NCBI GenBank assembly: GCA_963932465.1
Contig: OZ010799.1
Coordinates: forward strand, 157,476,761 to 157,540,760
Source: Maratus speciosus
Lineage: Eukaryota; Arthropoda; Arachnida; Araneae; Salticidae
Direction: 5' to 3'
Length of the DNA stretch: 64,000 nucleotides
The first letter of the stretch is position 1; the number at the start of each line of letters is the position of its first letter. Made by a program: the position numbers and the translations under genes. The notes beneath the pieces were generated by a model. It saw nothing but the letters and a program-made list of their open reading frames with translations, ran no database searches and was not told the DNA's origin. Below are positions 34,619 through 46,310 of this stretch, in pieces.

Positions 34619-35147
34619 TTTAATAATTTCGCCATCACAAGCGATGACGAATGCAAGATTTCCTCTGATCGTTGAAGGTGACAAAGTGCTAAAAATCAAG
34701 AAAGGATATTAAAAGTTTGTTTCGTTAAATAATTCTGGGTTGAGTTTTAAAAATATTTCATTAACATTTCTTTGCTAAATAAATATTCATTGTATATTTG
34801 AGCCGTTGATTTTGAAAGTGGGACACGTCCATTTTGTGAAAAGAATTAGTGAAATCTAAGCTTTGTTACAAATTACCATAAAATCTGCGCTTTTAATCAA
34901 TTCACAATCATCATTTTTTAATTTAATAACTTTATATATAAATTTGTTACGAGTAATTTATTTGGCCAACGATACTTCAAATACATAGATTTTAAAAGTG
35001 GTGTAAGACCTTCTATTTAAATGGACTTGCTCCACATTCAAAATCAATGGCTCATTTAATCTTTTCGCTTATCTGAACCTCATATGAGGCTCCCAGGTAT
35101 GTACATAGATACCGCATTTTTTATTATAGTTTTTTGCCTTATTTAAA
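34619..35147 (+). repeat. Right piece of repeat X (copy 1)
   Basis: From TTTAATAATTTCGCCATC to ...TTATTTAAAG, closely matching 38972-39500 over ~530 bp. Together with 15711-15774 it makes one copy of repeat X, split by the Helentron array. It contains no coding frame. Confidence 0.8.
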
Positions 35148-36559
35148 GAACAGGTTCCTAGAAATAGTTCCAAGAGAAAAAACGAAAGAATTGTTTTTCT
35201 TCGCCAAAAAGAACCGTTCTTTTCGAACTAAAATTCCATCTGTCGCCAAAGCAAACGTTGTCACATTTTTCTCTCACTTGCGATTGGTTGATGATGTCAA
35301 AAGGTTTCCTAACAATGAGAAAAGTCATTAAAATATCAGATGCTAGATGCTAGAAAAGGGGAAAGTCGCCCGATTAACGATGCCAAATCCGAGGAGCAGT
35401 TTAAAAGGAACATATCTTTGGGGGAAAAAACTTCTTGTTTCTGTTTCTCATCATTGCGCAGCTGCGGAAAAACGCAAGGAACAGATAGTGGAATGTGGAA
35501 TGGAGCAGGAACAGGAGCAGATCGAGAAACGTAACTCAGGAACATTTTTTTTTTTTGCTGTTTCTTCTTTGTTCGTATCATTTTAGAGGTATTTTGCTTG
35601 GATTAGTGTGTGGGGGACGGGAGAAGAGGGGTTAAGAAGCTCTGGTAAGAAAGGAACTTTGTTGGTGCCAAGTTGAAAATTCAGTTTTCACTTTGACATG
35701 AGGACATGACGGATAGAATGTTTCGGTCGCTGGTAAATTAGACAAATAAAGGAAAGGGGAGAAGGTCTCTTAACCCTTTTTCTTACTGAAGATACGTCAG
35801 ATTAAAGGTCTTTTGCATTTTCATGAATTTAGTACTATAATGTAATACGCATTATTAATGTAAAAAATAATTACTATTTTTTAAACATAAGATATTTATT
35901 TTGTATTTAATACATAAAAATTCCAATTTACATATTTAATACACAAAAATGTCAATTTCTTTTTTATTGTGAGAGTCGAATTATGATAATAATATTAATT
36001 AGATATAAATATTAATTTTTCTTTTCGTTCTTAATATTTGTTCAACAAATGTATGGATGGGAATAGGCACATAAAAATCAATACTAGTATTAATAATAGT
36101 AATAATAAACGTTTTCGTTTACATCTGAATGAAGGTTACCACAAGTCGCCCCCCCCCCCCCCCCCCTCGTAAATTTGTTACTAAAACTAAAAATTATTTT
36201 TTTAACTATTTTATAAACACGATTTTTATGCAGCTGAATAATAAGGATATGTTAAAATAGCAAAACGAATGAGGTTAAATTAATGTTTATACAATAATAA
36301 TAATAAAACAGCGCTAGTAAGGTTATTTGTAAGGTAAAAGTTGAATGCTTTTTCTAGAAACTGCTTGCCTCTAACAAACGAATCAATAAACTTTTAATTT
36401 ATGAAGAAATCCATAAAGAATGTTTAAAAGTTTAAAAAATGTAATTTTAATTAAATAAGCAACTCAATAAATGTTATTCTTTAAATTCAGTTTTTAAATT
36501 TGTATTACAAAATATTACAGCAAAAAATTTAATTTTAAATCTTGAAGTTGAAAGAATTA

Positions 36560-36910
36560 AGAAATTTTGCTGTAGATTCTTAAAAAGGGTATTTAAAAAA
36601 ATTGTAATCGAACGGTTTTTCAATTTTCGATAAATGAACTACATCTTGAGCTATTAGCTACTTTTGTATCATGATGGCAGTTTTTCCTCTTCTCCGCACT
36701 GTCGAGTCCGCAAATTCGGTTAAATGTATCAAATTCGCAGAATTTTCTGAAACATCTACCTTTTTATTGAAAATGGGGAAAACCCATTCGATTAGCTAAT
36801 TTTTGAGCAAAAGTATCTAGTAGTTTTATGCGTTTGCGAATAAAAATGAAATGAAGAATGTGTCAGAAAGAACACAGTTTAGATTTGAGAACAGACTTAA
36901 GAAAATCAAG
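36560..36910. repeat. Diverged repeat shared with 44280-44600
   Basis: A common order of blocks, including TTTTCTGAAA, CATTCGATTA, TTTTATGCGTTT, AAAATGAA and AATGTGTCAGAAAG, links this stretch to one inside the hAT element at 42127-45626. Identity is clearly below that of the young repeats. No reading frame is conserved that I can see. Confidence 0.55.
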
Positions 36911-37634
36911 AAAGTATACATGAGGTCAGATAATTTTTAAATTGATATAGCTTAAAAGAAAAAAAAAAAGAAAAAAAAAAGAAAGCTAGATTAGTTAAAC
37001 AAATTGTTCGGGAAACATTCATTATACATTATGCGAATTTTCCCATTTTCATAGACATCAGGTAGAAAAATATAGTTTATTATTAGTATTGTATTTATAG
37101 AATTTTAATTATGATGACCAATGAAATTAAAAGAAAATATTCCTTAAATGTCTATTTTTTTTTTTTTTTTTTTTTTTTGCTTTTTATGACAAATAATGAT
37201 ATTTTATCATAAGTTGTTTTATGGATTCAAGGCAAGTGGATAAACAATTCTTTAGCAGATTTCGCAAAAATAAATAAAATAAAATAAAATAAATCAATAA
37301 AAAGAATGCAAGAAAGAAACACCAGTTTGAAGTTACAAATCTTTCTTCATGTATTCATTTGAAATATTTCTGATGTCAGCTTAATAATGTATGCTAAAAA
37401 ACTTTGAAGCAGTGTCAGATATGTTCTTAATTAATTGATATTGGAATTAAGGTTTACAAAAGCAGCTACTAAACACTAAGAATATTTGCATTTAAAGAGT
37501 TCCTTAGGTTCTATTAGAAACAAGATTTAGAAGTTTTTAAACGATTTTTTTTATACAATTTTGAAATACACAACCAAAGACGTCCCCCCCCCCCCCCAAA
37601 AAAAAAAAAAAATCACAGCGGCACTAGATTTTGG

Positions 37635-37863
37635 TGTTATTTATGACGGCCGATTATCTGCACGAAAGATATGGGCCCGAGGGGGAGTGCCCTCCGTGGG
37701 GGTCTTTCTAAGGGAACCTAACCCATATTTACGTATCGAAACCCAAAGTTAGAAGAAAACCCCGAAAAACTCCGAAAGATTAGGCCGACGGGCGCGATTG
37801 GGTTCGAGCACAGCCCCTCCCGCTTATCACCTTCGAGAGCAGAACCTCTCGGCCACTGGTGGG
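37635..37863 (-). mobile_element. tRNA-derived SINE
   Basis: On the minus strand the first ~75 bp resemble a tRNA-Ser/Leu head. There is an A-box-like TGGCCGAGAGGTT and, ~45 bp later, a B-box-like GTGCTCGAACCC. Downstream is an unrelated ~150 bp body. Imperfect direct repeats of 17 bp flank it (GCGGCACTAGATTTTGG at 37618-37634 and GCCGCATTAGATTTTGG at 37864-37880), as expected for target-primed insertion. The tail is AT-rich (ATAAATAACA) without a long A run. RNA polymerase III would read this strand if intact. It is not an intact tRNA gene, because no acceptor stem closes. Confidence 0.6.
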
Positions 37864-38886
37864 GCCGCATTAGATTTTGGAACGAATATGTATGTCATCA
37901 ATTGCCTTGTCTGTTTTTCTTTAAATCGGGTATATACACATGAAATAAAACTTTGAAGAATTAAATCATTTTATTATCGTTTTTTGTTGAGGACTTTCCC
38001 CCCCCCCCCATCTGCCGTTTAAGATAATTTTAAACTTATGAACTTAAGAGAAACAGAATTAAATATTGTCTTCAACGAAAGATTTAGGGATAGAAAGCTT
38101 ATCCCTTCACCAAAAAATCCTTAATTTTCTTTTCTCTTACTGTATAATTATTTTAAGTTACTTAAAAAATAAATAAATCATATTCATTTTTTAAAATAAA
38201 AAGAAAATTTAGTTAATTGAACTTGGAACGCTCACTCCCCCCCCCCCCTGCCTTCCTAGAGCCATAATTATATCTCAATTCTTGGCATTATTTTCAATTT
38301 TTAGCTTGCTAATTTTAATAAGAAGTCTCAAAAATTTTAGTTTATCTAATCATATTAGTTTAAGTTTAGAAAGTTAAAGCCGGTTTCGAGTCAAATGCTA
38401 ACATAGTATTTATCGCAGTTGTTTTAAATATTGGCCATGGGTTCCATTTTTACATTACTGAAAATATTATTAAATGTATTTTTTTTTATTATATCATTTC
38501 TTTTTCAAGCAACATTCTCTTCATTTTTTTGTATAATCAAAATTTCCACTTGAAAACTCAAAAGTAAAAAAAAAAAAAAAAAAAAGAGAAAAGAAAAAAA
38601 TAACATGAAGTATCCAGAATTTTTTTGTATCAGAAACTCTCATTGCTTTAAATTCCCTTCCTCAGTGTTATGTATTCAGTAAAGAAAAGAGGGCTTTTTT
38701 TAATCCCTGAAACCGAACAATCAGTCAATGCCCTGTCTGTTACTGCAACAGTCCCAGGAACTGGTCTTGGTGTCTTCGTTCCTCTTCTCGTTCGTTACGA
38801 GATTTCGTGACCTGTTCCTTTGGAACAGGTAAAAGGAACAGTTCGCTTTCGTTTTTCAAACGGAGCAGGAACGCCCATCCCTACCG

Positions 38887-39500
38887 CTACATGGTGAGCA
38901 ACTTTACGGAAGAGCCGATAGTTGATTAGAGGATCGCGCGAACTTCTTAAATGTATTTTTAATAAATGAACTTTAATAATTTCGCCATCACAAGCGATGA
39001 CGAATGCAAGATTTTCTTGGCTGGTTTAAGTTAGACAATATGCTAAGAATCAAGAAAAGATATTAAAAGCTTTTTTCGTTAAATAATTCTGGGATGAGTT
39101 TTAAAAATATTTCATTAACATTTCTTTGCTAAAATATAAATATTCATTGGATATTTGAGCCGTTGATTTTGAAAGTGGACACGTCCATTTTGTGAAAAGA
39201 ATTAGAGAAATCAAGCTTTGTTACAAATTACCATAAAATCTGCGCTTTTAATGAATTCACAATCATCATTTTTTAATTTAATAACTTTATATATAAATTT
39301 GTTACTATTAATTTATTTGGTCAACGATACTTCAAATACATTGATTTTAAAAGTGGTGTAAGACCTTCTATTTAAATGGACTTGCTCCACATTCAAAATC
39401 AATGGCTCATTTAATCTTTTCGCTTATCTGAACCTCATATGAGGCTCCCAGGTATGTACATAGATACCGCATTTTTTATTATAGTTTTTCGCCCTATTTA
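38887..39500 (+). repeat. Repeat X copy 2 (approximate empty site for the Helentron array)
   Basis: Holds the left flank (38887-38948, matching 15711-15774) and right flank (38972-39500, matching 34619-35147) of the Helentron array, separated by only 23 bp. It runs from CTACATGGTG to TATTTAAAAGCA. It has no gene and a TG...CA outline. The nature of X (duplicated host DNA, LTR or other element) is unresolved. Confidence 0.78.
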
Positions 39501-41324
39501 AAAGCAGAAAAATGTAACCGAATTAAAAAGAAATTATAATAATTTTAGTAAAAAATGAGTACTTATAGAATATTTGCGACTATCTTTGTATTTTCATGCA
39601 TTTTAAAAGAAGGACCAGCCACTTGTCAGTTTTTGCCTACTAGATTGACAAACTTTCAAATTTAAGGCGACTATTTTGCTAATTTCATATATTTAAAGGA
39701 AGCACTTATCGCTACACACTTTCTGTCAACAGATAACAATTGATAACATTATTGAAAATTCTGACTAAATAACAACAACGAAAAAAAATAATAGTAAGTA
39801 AATAGAAAGTAATTTCTTAAACTAGTCAACAAAATATCAAGGTTTCTCAAAAACAAGCATTTTTTTAAAGTAAAAATTGAACAAATAAATACATTTCTGT
39901 TGTGTTTTATTCGTTTATAACTGTTCTAAAATAAAGAAAGAAAGAATGTAAAAAAGCAAATCCCCGCTCTAAAACACGAAAAGGTCGGGCATCATGTAAA
40001 TCATGAATTTTTGAGGCAGAAAAATTCCAATTTCTTGATATCAAACAACATCATTTATTTTCTTATAAATTTACAGCAATCAAATAAAAATACATTTCTT
40101 CCCATTGTATGGATACGAGTCGTCTACATTTCTGGATATTTCAACTAATCTTAAAATTTTATCTAAATCACTCAATCCTCCCGAAAATTTTACTTCCCCT
40201 TTTTTCACACCTCACAGATTTAAATTTCTATTAATCTTTAATTTCTTAAAATGCTTTTGCTGTGTTTGTTACTTTTCAATAACAAAAACAAATAATAATC
40301 TAAACTTCTACCTTCTTCGAAATTCTGGCTTTCGATATTGCTCCTCCCAGGTAGAAATGTTTAAACATTTAAAACTCGTATTTTTTTTTTAAGAAAAAAA
40401 GACTATTGTAGATTCTTCGGATGGCGGCATCTGATGTCACAAACGAATATGTATGTGTATTTTTAACAATATTTCTGCCTTAGAAAATAATCATTATCGT
40501 AACGATAAATAATAATTCTTTTAAATGCCCTCGCTGAATTTCCGACTACAATTCCGATACAATATTTCTTCACAAAATGTTTTAAAGTAATTTTTGTATA
40601 GCAATCGCTATAAATTTCCATATGAAACTTTCCCAAAGATTTTTTTATATATATAAATAGTAGTACATTCCTCCAGAAAAATTTTATGTGGTTATTTTTT
40701 CTAATGTGCAGATTTCACGGCAGACTGCTGTTCGACACGAATTATACAAAGAGCGGACCTTCAGAATTTTTCGTTCACTTCATTCAGGATAACAAACTTT
40801 ATCAGATATGCTGAATACCAACAAATATTTTTAAATGACTGAAAATGATATATATATATATATATATATTTACAAATCCCGATAGATATCCATGATTTTC
40901 TAAAATAGATATCATTTTTACAATATTGGTTAAAGTAAACGGTAAACCTGCTATTGGAAATAAAGTGTTAAATATTTCAGTTTCTTAATAACGGCAAATC
41001 TTACAATTAATGCACACATTTCTTTTCAATGCTTTCTTTGTAAGAATAATTTTAATGCATATCACTTAATATATGTAGATCTCGTAAGTTTGATGTACGG
41101 CATTTAGCGACATTAAAAAAATTTACAATATTGGTAAGGACAGTGACCGATATTTTATGTCATCTGTATACTTATCGTTATTTGAAAACTGATAACGATA
41201 TTCAGAATGTTATTTTGCTGCAACCATAAATAAATCATCCAATCATAATTTGCTGGAAAAGCAAGAGTGTATGTCGATAGTCACGCACATTTATTAAATG
41301 AGAAATTTTTTATCAAACACATTA
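39501..41324. other. AT-rich spacer
   Basis: No credible gene. A short frame at 40105-40392 is low in complexity and has no recognised domain. A (TA)n tract lies near 40850-40869. Confidence 0.5.
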
Positions 41325-41833
41325 AAGTCTTTCTTTTTTTAATAGCTATGTTTTACTGTTACAGAAATATAATCATTGTTTGTGAGTAAGTTTTTCAAAT
41401 GTATGATACCTATAAGTATTTGGTATACCAAAAGCATGCTTTTAATTGGCAGTAATTTCCCTAAAATTGTGAAATATTTTTAAATACCTTCAATATTTTT
41501 TTCCAAAATTTTGCTTAGTGCCCTGTATGTACTGAATTTAAGATTGTTGGTCAGTGATATCTTGAATTTCTCCTCGCTTACGTTAATCCTATGAGACTGG
41601 GACAAACCGATTAAAGTTTTTCTTTTTTGAATAGCTATGCTTTAGTGTCACACAGATTTGATAATCGTTGTTAGTGAGTATATTTTTTCAAGTGTATGAA
41701 ACCAATAAGTATTCGGTATACCAAAAGCATGTTTGTAATTATCAGCAATTTCCCTTAAAAAATTGTGAAATATTCTTAAAAACCTTCAATATTTTTTCAA
41801 AAAATTTATTTAGTGCCCTGTATATACTGAATA
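41325..41833 (+). repeat. Tandem duplication, ~293 bp period
   Basis: Two diverged copies, about 41325-41610 and 41618-41833, share TTTTTGAATAGCTATG, AATAAGTATT-GGTATACC, CAAAAGCATG and TTTAGTGCCCTGTAT. The second copy is broken by the 4.3 kb element at 41834 and resumes at 46152 with AAGGTTGTTAGTCAGTGGCATC. Confidence 0.75.
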
Positions 41834-42759
41834 CAGTAAACTCTGTCTAAGGCGGAATCAATCGGGACTGAGAAATTTTTCCGTGGTCGACAATATTCCG
41901 GCTTATGCAAAAAAGCCCCCCCCCCCCCCAAAAAAAAAAAAAAAAAAAATAATAATAATAATCCCTTGAAGATGATGGGTTTTCATTGATTTTCCTGACT
42001 CGAAAATTGTTTGAAAACTGATATTCAGAAAGACCTTTTGTCTTTATAGATAAATGAGAAACGCTATTCAGTTTCATAGTACTGCTGTAATACATTCGAA
42101 ATTACAAGTTTACACACACACACACACAGGGCCGGATTAAGGGGGGGGCTACGGGGGCTGCAGCCCCGGGCCCCAACTCGAGAGGGGCTCTCAGCAGTGG
42201 CTTAAATTGTATCAAAGTTACTTAATTTCTAAAAAAAAAAAAAAAAAGAAAAAGAAAGAAAGAAAGAAAAAAAATTCTGAAATGATATTCTGAAATGGCG
42301 TGAAAAAGTCATGTTTCAAGTGTCAACCTCCATTACCTTTTACTTTTGCAATTGTAAAACTTCGCGAGTCGGATAATAACTGATGCTAAGGCATCCTTTT
42401 AGTATTTTTACCCTCTTTCTCCGAGACAAAAGCAGAAAAACATCTTTATTCTATTTCCCTGTTCTGCCTAAAAACACATGTACTCAGCTTAAAGTTTTCC
42501 AAGAAATTACTAACGAGCACAGGACTGATCCCTCCAACCCCCCACTGTCTGAAATCTACACTTCCGATCTTCCGAATGACACTGACCATTCGACAGTATT
42601 TTGCGTAAGTGACCATAACGAATTGATTTTATATCTTTTCCTCTCCTGCATAAAGTCCCTGTTAAAATAGACAAAGAAGTGGTGTTTTTTTTTTTTCAAA
42701 GGGTGTGTTTTTTCATAAACTTTTATTTGAATATTATTAGAAGATTTTAGGAAATGTTC

Positions 42760-43850
42760 TTAGCACTTTAGATCTGCAATTAATTGAAATTAAGCATAGG
42801 GTATAAATGAATCATTAGAATGAAATTTTAAAGAAATGCGCAAAAATGGGGGATGGGGGTGGATGCTTAAAACAGGGCCCTGGGGTCCCAATAAAAATAT
42901 GAGGGTATTGGTCCAGGGAGAGGAGTAATAGAAACAACTATAAAATTTTGCATTGGGAATGCGAGAAAATTAGGGGGTGAAAAAAAGCATGCTGCACGAA
43001 AAGTTCAAGGGTTCCCGAATCGGACCCTATGGTGCCCCAGGATTTCAACTGGAATCTAGAAACGGGCGAATAATTAAATGGAAAAAAGGTTCCAAAAATG
43101 AAGATCGGATTAAGAAAGGGCAATTTATTAACAATTTAGAGTGCAAAAACTTCAAGAGGTCAGGGGCTCAACTGGCATGTAGTTAAGTATAAAGATACTT
43201 TTTAGCAGTTTTTAAAGTAATCAGAGGACGCTAGAACTATGTTAAAGAAAGCTGCAAGCAATTCGGGTCATTTTTGAAGAAGTTGCACCGAGGCCCCCAA
43301 GAAGGCGATTAATATTCAAAATCGGTGGTAGCTGAAGTCTGCGAATTTTTTTTGTCTCGTTCTTGTGGTAGCTGAAGGAGCTAGAGAGTTGTTAGACAAC
43401 AAAGCTAGTGAATCACACTATTTTTAAGGGAACTATAAAAGGGGGCCCAAAAGGGGCAACTGATAGTTGGGAGCAGGGCCCTAACATGAGAACAAGTTAA
43501 AATCTTAGCGTTTTAGATCTTCAATTAGTCAAAATTAACCATAGGGTATGAAATAATCATTAGAATAACATTTAAAAAAATGGGAGGGGATGCTTAAAAC
43601 AGGGCCCTGGGGTCACAGTAAAATTTATGAGGGTGCTGGTCCGGGGAGAGGAGTCCAAGACTCAACTTTAAAATTATTCACTGAGAAGGCGAGAAAATTA
43701 GTGGTGAAAAGTACATGCCACACAAAAGTTCCAGGACCCCGTATCAGGACCTACAGGATCCTAAGGGGCCCCAGGATTTTAACTGGAATCTAGAAACAGG
43801 GGAATAACTAAACGGAAAAAGGTGTTCCAAAAATCAAGATCGGATTAAGA
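42760..43850 (+). repeat. Tandem duplication inside the hAT element (~730 bp period)
   Basis: The order TTAGATCT-CAATTA, ATAGGGTAT-AA, TTAAAACAGGGCCCTGGGGT, GAGGGT-TTGGTCC-GGGAGAGGAG and AACTGGAATCTAGAAAC occurs at about 42765-43110 and again at 43510-43850. The second copy has more indels. Confidence 0.7.
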
Positions 43851-44599
43851 GGGGGCATTTTATTCACAATTTAGGCCCTGTACCGGGTCGCTAATGCATG
43901 GTGTGACATATATGGCACGAACTTAAAACAGCCTTAAATTAAGGCGGATTTGAAAATTTCGAATTTTGAGTGATTTTTGATCGTGTAATATTATTATTTA
44001 GCAAGCTTTCAAAATTTTTGGCCTGCAGAAAAAAAAATCATGCAGGAAGGGGTTAATACAGATTTCATTATTTAAGTAGCTTACACACTATTTTATTAAA
44101 ATTTCCATATTCATGCATTTTTCCTTTTGTACCATTTACTAAAACTCCATACGTATGGGTTAAATTGTTTAAAATGCTCACATTAATTTATTTAAGGTAG
44201 TTCTCAAATTCCCAGCTCAACAAGTAAAACTTACTGATGCATTTTCAGACAAATTTTAAATAGGTATAAAATTGACAGGTGTGACTATTGAAGTGATTTG
44301 GAATCGAATAACTGTTTCCAATTTTTATAAATAAATTACTTAAGTACATAATAAGCTATTCTTGTCCCGTGACGACTATTTTTACCCCTTTCTCGTGCTG
44401 CCTCATCCGGAAATTTGGTTCGAAACACTTAATTTGACAGTATTTTCTGAAAGTCCTTCTACCTTTATCAAAAAATGGGAAACGCGTTCGATTACATAGT
44501 TTCTGAATAAGAACACGTGCCAATTTTATGCGTTTCCGGACAAAAATGAATTCAGAAATGTGTCAGAAAGTAGTTCCTTTGAATTTGAGAAGAGCCTTA

Positions 44600-45240
44600 T
44601 TAAGATTTATCATATTTTACGCAAAATTGACTTATTTCATGAAAAATGAAAAATTTTAGCACACATATAACTTTTAATTCATTGTCGAGATACGGATTGA
44701 ACTAGAAAAGTAAATTTTCTAAAAATTTTGAAGTGTTAATTTTTATTTAAATCAGGAAAAATTGTTTTTTCGTAATAAAATTTTATCTGACAGTTACATT
44801 TTCTACCAAAATTAGACTGTTCTGCCCACTACGAGCTACACTCGCCAACATCGTACAGTCTGCTAATTTGTTCTCATTTGAAAAAAATTACCCGATTGCA
44901 GAAGTTTGATTACGAAGAATTTATTTAATAAAATTTATCACATTTTGTACAAAAACTGGCTTATTTCAGCCAAACTGAAAACATTTAGCATACACATTTA
45001 GAACTTTTAATTCGTTGTCTTGGTTGAACTTAGAAAAGTAAATTTTCTAAACAGTTTGAAGAGCTACGTTTTTTTTTTTTTTTTTTTTTTTTTGTTTTTT
45101 TGTTTTTTTGTTTTTTTTTTGTTTTTTTTTTTTTATCAAAATATATCAAAAAAAATTTTTCGTAATAAAGGTTCATCTCGCAGTTACATTTTCTAACAAT
45201 ACTAGGGGGTTCTGCCTCCTTCGAACTATGCTGCTCAACC
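44600..45240 (+). repeat. Tandem duplication inside the hAT element (~340 bp period)
   Basis: The blocks AATTTATCA-ATTTT, AACTTTTAATTC-TTGTC, AGAAAAGTAAATTTTCTAAA, TTTCGTAATAAA and CAGTTACATTTTCTA appear at 44605-44830 and 44935-45215. A T-rich expansion with interspersed G (45069-45135) lies in the second copy. Confidence 0.65.
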
Positions 45241-46310
45241 CCACGTGGAGCAGACCCCTCAGAAATATGTAATTAAATGTATTTGTATGAATAAAAATTT
45301 GCATTAAAATTATTCTAAATGTAGTCAGTTCTGATACGCTGGAATATTTCTATTTTCTTTTAATGTTTATAAAGTATCTTTGAATCGTATGTGTAATAAA
45401 TACGTTTAAATAAAATAATTAAGAGCACTATAAGATAACAAAAAAAAAGTTTTGTGTAACAATGTACATATTCAACTTTTAAAATTAGTATCTTAGGATA
45501 AAAGAAAAAAAAAGTTGCGAGTGTGTGTGTGTGAGGGGGGGGGGGGGGGGTAATTTCCAATAGCTGGGGGAAGGGGCCCAAAATTTTCAGTAGCCCCGGG
45601 CCCCAGAAATGCTTAATCCGGCTCTGCACACACAAAAAAAACCCAAATAAACTTTGAGAATGAGACAGAACGCTATAACTGTGAATTTGAGTACAACATT
45701 AAAGTATAATACATTTTACTTTCGAAAATATATATTTCGATAAATGTTCATTCTACTAGAAATATTGACTTTTAAATGCAATTTTGAATGTGAAAAAATG
45801 GCATAAGCATAAATTCCTTAGAATTTAAACAGTTTCTATTCTTTTGAATTAACTTTTTTCAAAGTGTTACGGAATTTAACTAACATGCTCCACATTGAGT
45901 ATTGGACTTATCAGTTTTAAAGTTTAATAAACAAAATGCCTTTCATTTTTAAAATATCCTTTTTTCCGCCTTATGCAAAATTTGGGTTTTGGTGGGTCCT
46001 TAAAATCCTTTCCGTTTCCGCGTTAGACAGATTCCGCCTTATGCAGCATGGAATAATGTAATTTTTCTACGGGTTCGCCGGGACTTGAAAAAATTTCCGC
46101 GGTAGACAGATTTCCGGGTTATACTGAGTTCGCCTTAGACAGAATTTACTGTATAAGGTTGTTAGTCAGTGGCATCACAAATTCCCCTCTCTTATGTTAA
46201 CTCAATGAGAGTGTTATTCATTCATATTCTTAAAATATATCCTAGGAAATAAATATTTTAAATTGTATTTTATGTTTACTCTTCTTAAAGAATGATTTTT
46301 TGTTAAAATA

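Larger units (their letters stand above)
35148..38886. mobile_element. Probable decayed hAT-like element between two copies of repeat X
   Basis: The segment lies exactly between the two X copies. Its right end, read on the minus strand, begins TAGGGATGGGCGTTCCTGCT, a form common at hAT ends. Both ends are rich in GGAAC/GTTCC motifs and share an ACGAAAG...GTT block (left near 35180, right near 38850), so they look like eroded inverted repeats. No target duplication could be confirmed and no transposase domain was recognised. Alternatively this is the interior of an LTR-like element with X as the long repeat, but no gag-pol or primer-binding site is visible. Confidence 0.45.
42127..45626. mobile_element. 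hAT element inserted in a (CA)n tract
   Basis: Ends CAGGGCCGGATTAAG (left) and CTTAATCCGGCTCTG (right), with extended GC-rich subterminal parts containing GGCCC and GGGGCTAC/GTAGCCCC motifs. The flanks are CACACACA on both sides (an 8 bp duplication within or creating the CA repeat). CAGGGCCGG-type ends with 8 bp duplications are familiar from hAT elements. A frame at 42383-42670 has no motif I can assign. The interior contains two sets of tandem duplications. Confidence 0.75.
41834..46151. mobile_element. Pogo/Tigger-type non-autonomous element with nested hAT
   Basis: Terminal inverted repeats CAGTAAACTCTGTCTAAGGC and, on the right, the complement CAGTAAATTCTGTCTAAGGC, flanked by TA (41832-41833, 46152-46153). 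Subterminal copies of a CGCCTTATGCA/GTAGACAGATT motif pair occur several times at the right end. The first tandem copy of the flank (near 41535) reads GAATTTAAGATTGTTGG and serves as the empty site. Excluding the nested hAT, ~0.8 kb of this element remains; no transposase. Confidence 0.82.

Noticed and set aside
37790..37863. Intact tRNA gene
   Set aside because: A- and B-box-like motifs are present but acceptor and anticodon stems do not close; a SINE head explains it better.
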